The position numbers and the translations under genes were made by a program. Shown piece after piece: positions 1 to 7,463 of a stretch of 15,866 nucleotides of DNA; the stretch's first letter is position 1, and each line of letters starts with the position of its first letter. Under the pieces are notes generated by a model. The model saw only the letters and a program-made list of their open reading frames with translations. It searched no databases and had not been told where the DNA came from. The DNA is from Dehalococcoidia bacterium UBA1141 (GTDB lineage Bacteria > Chloroflexota > Dehalococcoidia > Lucifugimonadales > UBA3495): positions 22,724 to 38,589 of the forward strand of contig DCAE01000143.1 of NCBI GenBank assembly GCA_002311385.1. The letters run 5' to 3'.

Positions 1-110
1 GGACGCACCCAACCCATATCCCTAACACCGCTTTTGGGTTCACTTAACTGTAAACCTTCCTTGCGTGCCGGTGTCAACGGGCTATTGTCCAATATGAATT
101 CAATTCTCAG

Positions 111-136
111 TCTGGCCTGCTTTTCTGGCCTGCTTT
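111..136. repeat. 13-bp perfect tandem repeat, two copies
   Basis: TCTGGCCTGCTTT occurs at 111-123 and again directly at 124-136. It looks like a simple slippage duplication in non-coding DNA. No function is evident. Confidence 0.8.
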
Positions 137-363
137 AAGTGGAAGCTATTGGGCCCTGGGTGCACGCTAACCGATGTGGCAGGGATTTGGATTGGGAGAT
201 CGCCCCGAGATTTCCCAAATATTTCCCAAAGTTTTCTGATTTTTGGACCGATTAAAAAGCGGGTAGTCGGGAGATAAATCAGCCCATTTAGCGTAAATCG
301 CTCATTTTCTACCTAAAAATAAAAGAGTGGGGTTTCTTATTACTAATTTGGATATGGGAGTGC

Positions 364-397
364 AATCTTGTTTTTGTCACAATTTTGTCACAAGATT
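364..397. promoter_or_regulatory. Candidate operator: two TTGTCACAA palindromes one helical turn apart
   Basis: TTTTGTCACAA is repeated perfectly in tandem at 372-382 and 383-393. Each copy contains the 9-bp palindrome TTGT-C-ACAA (374-382 and 385-393). The 11-bp period puts both on one face of the helix. The pair is enclosed by an inverted repeat, AATCTTG (364-370) with CAAGATT (391-397). It lies about 170 bases upstream of a XRE-family regulator, so autoregulation is a reasonable guess. Binding is inferred only from symmetry. Confidence 0.45.
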
Positions 398-562
398 AAA
401 TAAAGTTTTCAATGCCGGTATTAAATGGGCAAATACCGTTGCGGGACCACTGGTTCACATAGAACCTCAATGTGGAGTGGTGGTGGTCCCAAATGAAAGA
501 TTGGGGAATCGGCTCAGATTTAGTCTGATTGGCGAAGCTGAACTGAAGGTGAAGTGGACTAA

Positions 563-946
563 ATGAAACCGAAAAGAATTGGACTCCCAGGGCTCGGTGC
601 CCGCTTAAAGGATGCCCGACACGGGGCTCGGATGACCCAAGAGGCTGTGGCGGAGACGATAGGAGTATCCTGGATGACCGTGCACCGTTGGGAGCACGAA
701 CAGCGAACCATCTCCGAAGACAAACTCGAGCGTATCAGCAAATTATACGGAAAGTCCGTTCGATGGTTCCTCACCATTGAAGAAGGCGACCTTGACCCAC
801 CCGATGTGCGATCCGAAGCAGCCAGGCGAATTTACCATAAGGTTTCGGAGGCGCCTATCAAGTACCACTCGATGCTGGAGCGTGTGGTGGAAGATCTCTT
901 GGAAGGACTGGAGTCTTCCGATGGCACCATGAAAAAACGGCGCTAG
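563..946 (+). CDS. XRE-family helix-turn-helix transcriptional regulator
   Basis: This 127-residue cytoplasmic protein has an N-terminal XRE/Cro-C1-type helix-turn-helix at about residues 9-65. The domain opens with an LGARLKDAR helix, then MTQEAVAETIGVSWMTVHRWE (shown across residues 24-44), the usual pattern of a turn between two helices with Trp43 and Glu44 closing the recognition helix. It continues with the SEDKLERISKLYGKS segment that ends such domains. The C-terminal 60 residues are charged and helical and have no recognised ligand or protease domain. The ATG at 563 has only a weak GAAGGTG ribosome site 11 bases upstream. The gene stands alone and converges with the lipoprotein operon, leaving 24 bases between stops. 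Its target is unknown; the palindrome pair at 364-397 is a candidate. Confidence 0.88.
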   Translation: MKPKRIGLPGLGARLKDARHGARMTQEAVAETIGVSWMTVHRWEHEQRTISEDKLERISKLYGKSVRWFLTIEEGDLDPPDVRSEAARRIYHKVSEAPIKYHSMLERVVEDLLEGLESSDGTMKKRR

Positions 947-970
947 TCTTGGCCCGCCGCGTCCCCATTG

Positions 971-1930
971 CTAGGCTTCATCTAAGGTCGCGGTCAGAGC
1001 TTCCTCCAGTTCAACGAGTGTGACAAACCCCTCGAATCTGTGGGCTATACGGCCATCCGTGCCCAAGATGAACGTCCATGATTCGTTAAACCAGTGTGGA
1101 ATCGAGCTGAGCCCCCACCTATTGACCAGTCCATTAAAAACCCCTCTTGTTAGATCCCCTTGAATCTCATCGGGATTGTCGTAAAGCTCCACGTGAATGA
1201 AGTTAGCTTCCCCAACATGGAGTTCTTTTAATTCTGAGATAGTGTCGACCTGGGGTCCGCAGGTAGGACTGGTGCAAAAGGCTGGCGTGGCAAACACAAT
1301 CACCGTTGGTTGTCCCGTGATGATCGCTTCGCCTATTGTCAGTTGGTAAAGGTCCGGGTCGGGCGTATAGTCTGTGGTCAACTGATCCAGACTATCTACC
1401 GAATGGACCGTCTTGTTGGGGGCGAGGGGAGGAATGTCCCCTATCTCCGGCACGAGGGAATGCTCCAAAACGTCCAATGATATGCTCCCGCTTAAGGGCC
1501 CGTCAGGTCCGTCTACCTCAATGTCCAACCTCCAATTCCCAGTCTGTCCGAAGGTTAAGTCTGTCGTATAAGCGCCCCGGACACCGTATGGCCATAGATG
1601 AAAAATCGCTTGCTTGGACTCTCCTTTTGTTTCTTCTTCGCCAAGGAAAGTGGAGGAAACCGTGGCTTCCGGAGCTTTCACCAGCGATTGGGTGGTGGCC
1701 AGGAGAAACGAGACTCTTTGAGTTCCCATCTGCAGCTGAGTGGTGGCCAAGATGGGCATCACCTCCCCTTCGCTGGGACGGACTAGCTGGGTAAGTAAAG
1801 GGATGCTAGATTCAGGGGTAGCCGTTGCAGCGCTGCCGCAAGCCACCGCAATGAATGTGGCAAAAGCGGCGGCCAGCGCCGAATATCCACGCTTGTTTAT
1901 CAATTTGTCCCTTAATATGGATTTCTGCAT
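971..1930 (-). CDS. Lipoprotein with YtkA/FixH-like and thioredoxin-like domains
   Basis: The 319-residue product begins with a lipoprotein signal: a basic start, a hydrophobic segment at about 16-30, then AVAC with lipidated Cys31. It should therefore be anchored on the outer face of the membrane. Residues about 60-160 resemble a YtkA/FixH-like beta-sandwich. Residues about 195-315 resemble a thioredoxin/SCO-like domain containing VIVFATPAFC-TSPT-CGP, with two cysteines at 219 and 224 spaced CX4C instead of the CXXC of thioredoxin or CXXXC of SCO1. The start lies 2 bases after the stop of the DipZ-like gene, so the two are almost certainly cotranscribed. A role in extracytoplasmic thiol or copper chemistry is inferred; the substrate is unknown. 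Confidence 0.75.
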   Translation of the reverse strand: MQKSILRDKLINKRGYSALAAAFATFIAVACGSAATATPESSIPLLTQLVRPSEGEVMPILATTQLQMGTQRVSFLLATTQSLVKAPEATVSSTFLGEEETKGESKQAIFHLWPYGVRGAYTTDLTFGQTGNWRLDIEVDGPDGPLSGSISLDVLEHSLVPEIGDIPPLAPNKTVHSVDSLDQLTTDYTPDPDLYQLTIGEAIITGQPTVIVFATPAFCTSPTCGPQVDTISELKELHVGEANFIHVELYDNPDEIQGDLTRGVFNGLVNRWGLSSIPHWFNESWTFILGTDGRIAHRFEGFVTLVELEEALTATLDEA

Positions 1931-1932
1931 AA

Positions 1933-3291
1933 CTAGGGCCCTTCGGCGTAAGCGCCAAACGTGAAAGCAAAGAAGGCAAAGTCCGGAGAATTGGCGCTGA
2001 GCTTCAGTTCGTGGCCGCCGAACTCGGGAAGCGCCACGACCTCGAACAAGCGCGCTTCATCCACTATAAAGAAACTGCGCCCGTCTTCCAATATCAGGTC
2101 CGCTCCGGCTTCCTCGGCGGTTAGCGGTCGGCCATCAATCGTGGCCTGAACATCAAAAGGGGGTCCGCCCTCCGGATCAATCACGGCGTTTACGCTGGTG
2201 GCGAAAAATTTCAAGCCGATGTAGTCCGAGTTATCCTGGGTTTCTCTGGCATGTTTCAACTTTTCCAGCCCGTTGGTCCAAGGTCCTTGCAGATACATGA
2301 ACCCGTTCTGGTGGTTGCCTGGGTCCGCGTAGTTAAGTGTCTGAGACGGTCCGTCGTAGTATCTTTCGTGGGCCACGTAGATGCCTTGTGACGAGGCGTT
2401 CCTCTGGTATCCTCCGTAGAGTTCCCGCGTGAGTCCTATAGATCGATCGCTTGAATACGCCCTGTAGTCTGCTGTCGGCTCGCTGGCATCTCCAATTTCC
2501 ACGTCATCCAGCGAGACGCCCACCTCCTCAAGGAGTTTTCTGATTTGTTCCTCGGTATCGAGGTAAGCCCCTTCCCCGAAATGGGTATAGCGAACGATGC
2601 CCTCGGTATCAATCAGGTACTTCGCTGGCCAGAACCGGTTGCTGTAGGCCAACCAGGTCCCGAAATCGTTGTCTTGTGCCATCGGCCAGGTTAGATTGTG
2701 GTCGTTGGTGCTGGCAATCACGTTTTCGGTCACTTTCTCAAAATCAAACTCGGGTGTATGGACGCCGATTATCGCTAAGCCTTTGTCTTTGTATTTCTCG
2801 TTCCACTCTCTCAGGTAAGGGAAGGTGCGAATGCAGTTGACGCAGGTATACGTCCAGAAATCAATCAGCACCACTTTGCCTCTCAACTCCTCCATGGTCA
2901 AGGGCTCTGAATTAATCCAGTTATAGATTTTCGCAAACTCGGGGGCTCTGTCGCCCACTGTGCCACCGACCGTTCCGCTGAAGGCCGACTCTTCGGTTTT
3001 GGCCGGTTGCGCTGAGATTGCCGATTGCGTGGGCGCATTGGCAGGTTCCTGGTTTTCCAGCGTTGGACTGGCTGCTACCGCGTCGGTGGCTGGTGCTGTG
3101 GGAGGACCTGAACCGGTGCTTGATTGTGTTGGTGACTCTGTGGCGACGGTCTGGGTTGGTGTGTCCTGTGAACTTGCCGCAGTTGGCCTAACACTGTCGC
3201 CTCCGCAGGCGGCTAACAGCAGTGTGATTGCAGCAATTGCCAATACCGCCAATGGTCCGGTTGGGATTATCCTAAGAGATTGTAATCTCAT
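1933..3291 (-). CDS. DipZ-like thioredoxin-family lipoprotein
   Basis: The 452-residue product has a lipoprotein signal (hydrophobic stretch 13-28, LLAAC, lipidated Cys29). A Ser/Thr/Pro/Ala-rich tether follows at about 33-105. A redoxin domain at about 112-260 contains DFWTYTCVNCIRTFPYL, with the active pair Cys150-X2-Cys153, and IGVHTPEF, both typical of the thioredoxin part of DipZ. The C-terminal 150 residues match the beta-rich module that follows it in DipZ, with a Y-G-G-Y motif near 293-296 and a closing FFAFTFG. The CcdA/DsbD-type membrane part of full DipZ is absent, so the electron donor must be encoded elsewhere. No clear Shine-Dalgarno precedes the ATG. It is the first gene of a two-gene operon with the following lipoprotein. 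Confidence 0.85.
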   Translation of the reverse strand: MRLQSLRIIPTGPLAVLAIAAITLLLAACGGDSVRPTAASSQDTPTQTVATESPTQSSTGSGPPTAPATDAVAASPTLENQEPANAPTQSAISAQPAKTEESAFSGTVGGTVGDRAPEFAKIYNWINSEPLTMEELRGKVVLIDFWTYTCVNCIRTFPYLREWNEKYKDKGLAIIGVHTPEFDFEKVTENVIASTNDHNLTWPMAQDNDFGTWLAYSNRFWPAKYLIDTEGIVRYTHFGEGAYLDTEEQIRKLLEEVGVSLDDVEIGDASEPTADYRAYSSDRSIGLTRELYGGYQRNASSQGIYVAHERYYDGPSQTLNYADPGNHQNGFMYLQGPWTNGLEKLKHARETQDNSDYIGLKFFATSVNAVIDPEGGPPFDVQATIDGRPLTAEEAGADLILEDGRSFFIVDEARLFEVVALPEFGGHELKLSANSPDFAFFAFTFGAYAEGP

Positions 3292-3857
3292 TATTTGTTA
3301 TGCTCGCGGTTATGGTTTCCGGATCCGGTTGATGATCTTTCGTGACAAATTCTGGAGACTTTGGGTTGGCTTCGACTTCAACGGCGGATCGTGCTAGAAC
3401 GATATTTCAGCGGCGGGTGGTTCTAAATGACCCCATTTTGGCACAGCGCTTTTTGGCCACCTCTCCTTGCAAATAATACGGGTATACCCCTTTTATCGGA
3501 TGCAGCAGCCGCAGGCTTACCCATCCAACCGGGCAAGTCATGATGTTGATCGGACCTGCCTGTGGCTCTTCATGAAGTCATGGTGGTTTAACCCCGATGG
3601 GATTGAGTGTCATTTGGCTTAACAAATCATCCTCTGGTTAACAACGTGGCATAGCCACTGATATCTCTATACAATTTATTGCTGTATATATTGACGATGT
3701 GTTAGCTTTCTGAGAGTGAATGAGGTTACATGTTTATACGCAACACCCAAGGCTTGGGAGAAGAATGCGGATAACATATCAATCTTATACATTAATTTGA
3801 AGTTATAAATAAGAAGCGAACAAAAATGGGCAACATGCGCAAGAGGAAGGGGTGATT
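3292..3857. other. Divergent intergenic spacer
   Basis: No gene is seen. It separates the minus-strand lipoprotein operon from the plus-strand alkyltransferase and should hold promoters for both. No hexamer pair is good enough to name. It contains two perfect 10-bp palindromes, CCGGATCCGG (3319-3328) and GGGTATACCC (3480-3489). The second sits in ATACGGGTATACCCC, which loosely recalls metal-sensor operators but is too short to assign. The part from 3650 to 3840 is AT-rich. Confidence 0.6.
3844..3852 (+). promoter_or_regulatory. Ribosome binding site that sets the alkyltransferase start
   Basis: AGGAAGGGG ends 5 bases before ATG 3858. An alternative in-frame GTG at 3852 would overlap this site, so ATG 3858 is preferred. 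Confidence 0.7.
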
Positions 3858-4388
3858 ATGGCCGGGAGAAATTCGCTGAAGTATCACCTATTTCAAGTAA
3901 CCGCCGGTTGGATTGGCTTGATTGGGGCTGGCAACGGGGTGCGTAGGCTTAGCTTGCAACCTGCGCCACAGGACACGTTGGATGATATGGGACCGGAATT
4001 GGAGCAGTCGGAAAACGACCCCGCCTATTTCGCTAAAGAACAGCAGTGCTTGGAACGGTATTTTTCGGGGGACTCGCGAGCCTTGGACGAGATTGAGTTG
4101 GACTTATCCGGTGCTCCGCCGTTCTTCAGCGCTGCTTGGAAGGCCTGCCGCAGCATCCCCGCCGGAGAGACTAGGAGCTATGCTTGGCTGGCGGCTGAGG
4201 CCGGTAGCCCTCTGGCGGTCAGAGCAGCCGGGCAAGCCATGGCTCGGAACCCCTTTGCTTTGGTGATTCCTTGCCACCGTGTCATTGCCAGCGATGGGGA
4301 TTTGAGGGGGTACGGCGCAGGAGGATTAAAGGTTAAGGCGCAATTGCTAAATATGGAACTGGACCATCAGTCTCCTTCCGAAAGTTAA
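3858..4388 (+). CDS. ogt: Methylated-DNA--[protein]-cysteine S-methyltransferase
   Basis: This is an O6-alkylguanine-DNA alkyltransferase: a suicide repair protein that moves the alkyl group from O6-alkylguanine to its own cysteine. From ATG 3858 it has 176 residues, the usual size for Ogt/MGMT. An N-terminal RNase H-like domain (about 1-85) precedes the active-site domain. That domain shows FFSAAWKACRSIPAGETRSYAWLA (about 92-115, given in part), RAAGQAMARNP, and the hallmark IPCHRVI with acceptor Cys139, followed by GDLRGYGAGG. The fold and motifs are intact. It is followed after about 136 bases by an alpha/beta hydrolase on the same strand, and cotranscription is possible. The exact ogt versus ada-like subgroup was not resolved. 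Confidence 0.93.
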   Translation: MAGRNSLKYHLFQVTAGWIGLIGAGNGVRRLSLQPAPQDTLDDMGPELEQSENDPAYFAKEQQCLERYFSGDSRALDEIELDLSGAPPFFSAAWKACRSIPAGETRSYAWLAAEAGSPLAVRAAGQAMARNPFALVIPCHRVIASDGDLRGYGAGGLKVKAQLLNMELDHQSPSES

Positions 4389-4524
4389 CCGCTAAGGTCA
4401 TTCGTGATTAGCGTCATTTTTCAAACATTTGGTGCAATTGTGTCTTGCGATGCGGTATCATGTCTCAGATAATCCCGGTAGCTGGCGAGCCGCAGTGGCT
4501 ACCGGCAATTTAGGAGTTTGCGCT

Positions 4525-5403
4525 TTGGCGGACGAACGCTCCCATCACGGTCTTCCTGCCGATAAGTGGGCCGATGTTTGCTCATTGCGGATGCGCTACA
4601 TTGACTGGGGCGGAGATGGGCCCCCGGTTATTGCGCTTCATGGATTAGCTTCCTCCGGCAACTGGTATGACATTGTGGCCAGGTTGCTCTCAGACGGTTA
4701 TAGAGTGATAGCCCCCGACCAGCGGGGCCACGGCCAAACTACCCAAGCCAGCAGCGGGTACGATTGGCATACGTTGGCATCGGATGTAGCAGGGCTCATG
4801 GACCACGAAAATATCGATCATGCGGCGGTTTTGGGTCACTCTTGGGGTGGCCATGTGGCCTCCGGAATGGCGGCCCATTTTCCGGAAAGAGTGGAAAAAC
4901 TTGTCATGATTGAGGGTGGGTTTCTGGACGCTCGATTAGGCGAGGAACCAACGTGGGAAAGCTTTTCTCACCGGGTACGCCCTCGAAACGTGTCGGGTGA
5001 TAGAGAAGAGTTTCTGGGCCGGTTGCGGACCCAATTGGCCGACTGCTGGAGCCAAGATTTGGAGCGTATCGTCCAAACGATGGTATATGAAGACGAAGAA
5101 GGGTTGATTCAGGATATATTGAGGCCGGATAATCACGCTCAAGTGATTCGCACCATGTGGGATTATCCGCCTTCTGCGATTCTTCCCAAAGTAAATTGCT
5201 CCACATTGATTGTGCCTGCGGGGCCAACTCCGGATCGGGCAGGCTCTGAGTTTGCGCTAAGGCGCACCGCCATGGTGGACTCGGCGATGGGCTATCTTAA
5301 AAACGGCCGGGTAAATTGGATTCCTGAAACGATTCATGACATTGGGTATCACAAGCCTCAAGAGTTGGCCAATGTAATCAGGGAGTTCATATCCGAGGAT
5401 TAG
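4525..5403 (+). CDS. Alpha/beta hydrolase
   Basis: This is a single-domain alpha/beta-hydrolase fold enzyme. The core begins at VCSLRMRYIDWGGDGPPVIAL (cut here), followed by the oxyanion-region HGLASSGNWY and APDQRGHGQT. The nucleophile elbow GHSWGGH has Ser at residue 106. A cap-like insert follows, then late VPAGPTPD and the catalytic-His region ETIHDIGYH. The frame is open from TTG 4429 (324 residues), with an ATG at 4450. However, the first 32 residues are unlike the family and have no ribosome site. TTG 4525 has TAGGAG 8 bases upstream and gives 292 residues, the common family length, so it is preferred. The substrate cannot be told; esterase, lactonase or haloalkane-type hydrolysis are all open. 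Confidence 0.85.
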   Translation: MADERSHHGLPADKWADVCSLRMRYIDWGGDGPPVIALHGLASSGNWYDIVARLLSDGYRVIAPDQRGHGQTTQASSGYDWHTLASDVAGLMDHENIDHAAVLGHSWGGHVASGMAAHFPERVEKLVMIEGGFLDARLGEEPTWESFSHRVRPRNVSGDREEFLGRLRTQLADCWSQDLERIVQTMVYEDEEGLIQDILRPDNHAQVIRTMWDYPPSAILPKVNCSTLIVPAGPTPDRAGSEFALRRTAMVDSAMGYLKNGRVNWIPETIHDIGYHKPQELANVIREFISED

Positions 5404-5440
5404 CCGAACCAAATTCATGACATTCGAAATCAGAGGTTAA

Positions 5441-5494
5441 AACCGGCTCACCGGTTAGCCCGATCAAACCAGAAACTAGGAAGGCCGATCGGGC
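5441..5494. repeat. Two inverted repeats after the hydrolase gene
   Basis: AACCGG (5441-5446) pairs with CCGGTT (5451-5456) across a CTCA loop. GCCCGATC (5458-5465) pairs with GATCGGGC (5487-5494). Neither is followed by a T-run, so a simple Rho-independent terminator is not convincing. They may be transcript-end structures of the hydrolase mRNA. Confidence 0.45.
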
Positions 5495-5533
5495 CCGTTA
5501 CAGAATTCTCGTGATTAGTTGGTTTAGCCAGCG

Positions 5534-5562
5534 TTGACACAAGATAATTACGACGGTATCTT
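5534..5562 (+). promoter_or_regulatory. Sigma70-type promoter for the radical SAM gene
   Basis: A perfect -35 TTGACA (5534-5539) is separated by 17 bases from TATCTT (5557-5562), which matches four of six -10 positions. Transcription would start near 5569, leaving about 185 untranslated bases before GTG 5754. Confidence 0.55.
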
Positions 5563-5753
5563 CTCTCTTAAACGGATCTAATAACGGAACCAAAACAAAA
5601 TATACTAGTTGATCAACACAGAATAATTAAACTCTACCGTATATTCGCCCAACCTCTAAAAAAGGTCGGGCCATCAGTCTGGTGGGAGATCTTAACTCAG
5701 GTAAAGCCCGGCTCGTTTGTTAGCCCGGCTCACCTCTAAAAAGGGGTAATCCG
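5563..5753 (+). other. Long leader of the radical SAM gene with hairpins and repeats
   Basis: There is no open frame of note. It contains the palindrome GTTGATCAAC (5609-5618), a hairpin CCATCA (5671-5676) with TGGTGG (5680-5685), a 10-bp direct repeat AGCCCGGCTC (5705-5714 and 5722-5731), and two copies of ACCTCTAAAAA each followed by a purine-rich AGG or GGGG tract. The second of these supplies the ribosome site AAGGGG (5741-5746). I could not recognise a cobalamin riboswitch B12 box. Confidence 0.4.
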
Positions 5754-7289
5754 GTGAAGATTGAAAAAGTAACCTTTATCAGCCCTGAACTGCCCTATTT
5801 TAACCTGGTAACTCACGCGGTGTTCCCGGAATATGGCGTGCCGCTTATCGCAACGATCACCCGGGACGCCGGGTATGACGTAAAGTGCTACGTGGAGCAC
5901 ATCGGCCCCATCGATTGGGACGATGTTATGAAGTCCGATGTGGTCTGCTTCCACGCCTTCAGTTCCACCATGCCGAAAACGATCGACTATATCAAAAAGA
6001 TTAAAGACGTAAAACCAGAAATGCCCATAATTATCGGCGGGACCCACGCCTCCGTGATGTGGGAAGATACCCTCCAGTACTGCGATTTAGTGGTGCGCAA
6101 AGAGGGGGACGAAACTTTGCCAGAGGTCTTGGATACCTGGAAAAACGACGGCGAACTTGCCAAAGTGCTGGGTATTTCCTACTGGGATCATGGGAAGGTC
6201 AGGAGTACCCCGGATCGACCGTTCACCCAAGAATTCGAGACTATCCCGGACTTGGAGTTAATCCAAGGTTATATGAATTGGTCTCGATGGAAGTTACTTC
6301 GCAAGTTGAAGATGCGTTGGCAGTTGCTCCAAACCAGCAGGGGTTGCCCCTACGACTGCTCTTTTTGCATCGCTCCCAGAGAATTAGGTCGCGCCTACCG
6401 ATTGCGCAGCATCGACAATATCATCGAGGATATCAAGTACCAGCAAAAACTGGTGGGCTCCAAGTACTTCTTCATCGTGGACAATCACTTTACGGTCAAT
6501 AGGCAACGGACCAAGGACCTCCTCAACCGAATCATTGAGGAAAAAATCCAATGGTATGGCATCTGCTTTACCAGGATGGAAGTGGCCAGGGACGAAGAAT
6601 TGCTGGCCCTGATGAAGAAAGCCCAGATAAATACGCTGTACATGGGCTTGGAATCCTTTGACAATAATGTTCTTAAGCTGTTGAACAAAGCCCAGACCCA
6701 AGAAGGGTTGAGGAAATCCCTGGCTACCATCAAGTCCCACGGACTGAGGGTATTGGGGTCTTTCGTTATGGGCTCGGATGAAGATACGGTGGATAGTCTG
6801 AGGTCTACCATCCAATCAGCCATCGACATCGACATCGACTATGTTGCCCTGTTCCCTCTGAGCGGCTATCCTGAGTTGAACTCACCCAACATCAAAATCA
6901 ATCGGTTCTTCCTGCCCTCTTGGGACCGTCTAGACGGCACATTCGTAATGTTCCTGCCCAAGAATATGAAACCAAGCACGCTCCAGAAGGAAATCAACCG
7001 TGCTTACAAGAAATTCTACGGGCCAAAGCAGGTCATGCGTAGGATCATACAAGGCGATATTATGTGTGGCCTGAAGCGCATCGCTTATTACTACTGGTCA
7101 TGGGAAATTCGGCGCAGCACCAGCAAATGGATCAAATACCTGGAGAGCGTCGAAGGTAAGTATTACGATGAGAACGAGAAACTCATCGAAGAGATGCTAC
7201 CCGAAGAAGGGATTCACCCGGCCAAGTTCCCCGGCTCCACATTGGCTGCCGGCTTGGAGCGGACTGCCATCACAATGGGTGGCGATTAA
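5754..7289 (+). CDS. B12-binding-domain radical SAM protein
   Basis: The 511-residue protein has an N-terminal Rossmann-like domain (about 1-150) of the cobalamin-binding type, with FPEYGVPLIATITRDAGYDV, IIIGGTHAS and VVRKEGDETLPE. A radical SAM TIM-barrel core at about 185-400 follows. The iron-sulfur cluster motif is GCPYDCSFC, with Cys198, Cys202 and Cys205. Later motifs are YFFIVDNHFTVN, TLYMGLESFD and VLGSFVMGSDEDT. The C-terminal 110 residues (from FLPSWDRLDGT) are family-typical and helix-rich. Relatives include BchE-type cyclases, HpnP-type and other C-methylases. The substrate is unknown, and there are no biosynthetic neighbours to suggest one. The GTG start is chosen because AAGGGG ends 7 bases upstream and no better in-frame start is near. 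Confidence 0.9.
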   Translation: MKIEKVTFISPELPYFNLVTHAVFPEYGVPLIATITRDAGYDVKCYVEHIGPIDWDDVMKSDVVCFHAFSSTMPKTIDYIKKIKDVKPEMPIIIGGTHASVMWEDTLQYCDLVVRKEGDETLPEVLDTWKNDGELAKVLGISYWDHGKVRSTPDRPFTQEFETIPDLELIQGYMNWSRWKLLRKLKMRWQLLQTSRGCPYDCSFCIAPRELGRAYRLRSIDNIIEDIKYQQKLVGSKYFFIVDNHFTVNRQRTKDLLNRIIEEKIQWYGICFTRMEVARDEELLALMKKAQINTLYMGLESFDNNVLKLLNKAQTQEGLRKSLATIKSHGLRVLGSFVMGSDEDTVDSLRSTIQSAIDIDIDYVALFPLSGYPELNSPNIKINRFFLPSWDRLDGTFVMFLPKNMKPSTLQKEINRAYKKFYGPKQVMRRIIQGDIMCGLKRIAYYYWSWEIRRSTSKWIKYLESVEGKYYDENEKLIEEMLPEEGIHPAKFPGSTLAAGLERTAITMGGD

Positions 7290-7309
7290 CCGAGGGTCCC
7301 ATTAAATCG

Positions 7310-7360
7310 GCCCAAATAAAAGAGAGCCCCGATTATATCGGGGCTCTCTTTTATTTGGGC
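7310..7360. terminator. Bidirectional Rho-independent terminator, perfect 24-bp stem
   Basis: The arm at 7310-7333 is exactly complementary to 7337-7360, with a TAT loop (7334-7336). The inner stem is GC-rich (AGAGAGCCCCGAT), and the outer part is AATAAAA on one side and TTTTATT on the other, so either strand ends in a U-rich run. It lies between the convergent radical SAM gene and dnaE and would serve both. Confidence 0.92.
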
Positions 7361-7420
7361 TAGCTTAATTACAGCGAAGTACCAGCGCTTTTGTTGTCGG
7401 CTTCCCGCCCCTTCGCATGG

Positions 7421-7463
7421 TAGATGGACGAGTGTACCAGGCGTAGACGGACGAGTGTATCAG
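7421..7463. repeat. Imperfect tandem repeat across the dnaE stop codon
   Basis: A 20-bp unit at 7421-7440 recurs at 7444-7463 with 18 of 20 bases identical (core GGACGAGTGTA), a 23-bp period. The second copy contains the dnaE TGA stop (7460-7462 on the plus numbering). The first copy lies just beyond the gene. Confidence 0.7.

Larger units (their letters stand above)
1..562. other. Gene-poor region upstream of the XRE regulator
   Basis: No convincing gene is seen on either strand. An open frame at 327-566 (+) starts at GTG and overlaps the next ATG as ATGA, but its 79-residue product resembles no family I know. The stretch is AT-rich around 180-420 and contains short repeats that are listed separately: a 13-bp tandem repeat, and two TTGTCACAA palindromes inside a flanking inverted repeat. 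There is also a doubled TTTCCCAAA at about 210-230. Confidence 0.6.

Noticed and set aside
327..566. 79-residue frame (+) overlapping the XRE start by ATGA
   Set aside because: The overlap looks like translational coupling, but the product resembles nothing known. It starts at GTG without a clear ribosome site and runs through the operator-like repeats.
2960..3397. 145-residue frame (+) opposite the DipZ-like lipoprotein start
   Set aside because: It is antisense to the Ser/Thr/Pro/Ala-rich linker and signal peptide, whose composition keeps the opposite frame open.
3480..3489. GGGTATACCC as a copper-sensor (CsoR-type) operator
   Set aside because: It is short, its G/C arms are in a different arrangement from the sites I recall, and no sensor gene is nearby.
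5563..5753. Cobalamin riboswitch ahead of the radical SAM gene
   Set aside because: No B12-box-like sequence or the expected long multi-helix core could be found; only simple hairpins and repeats are visible.
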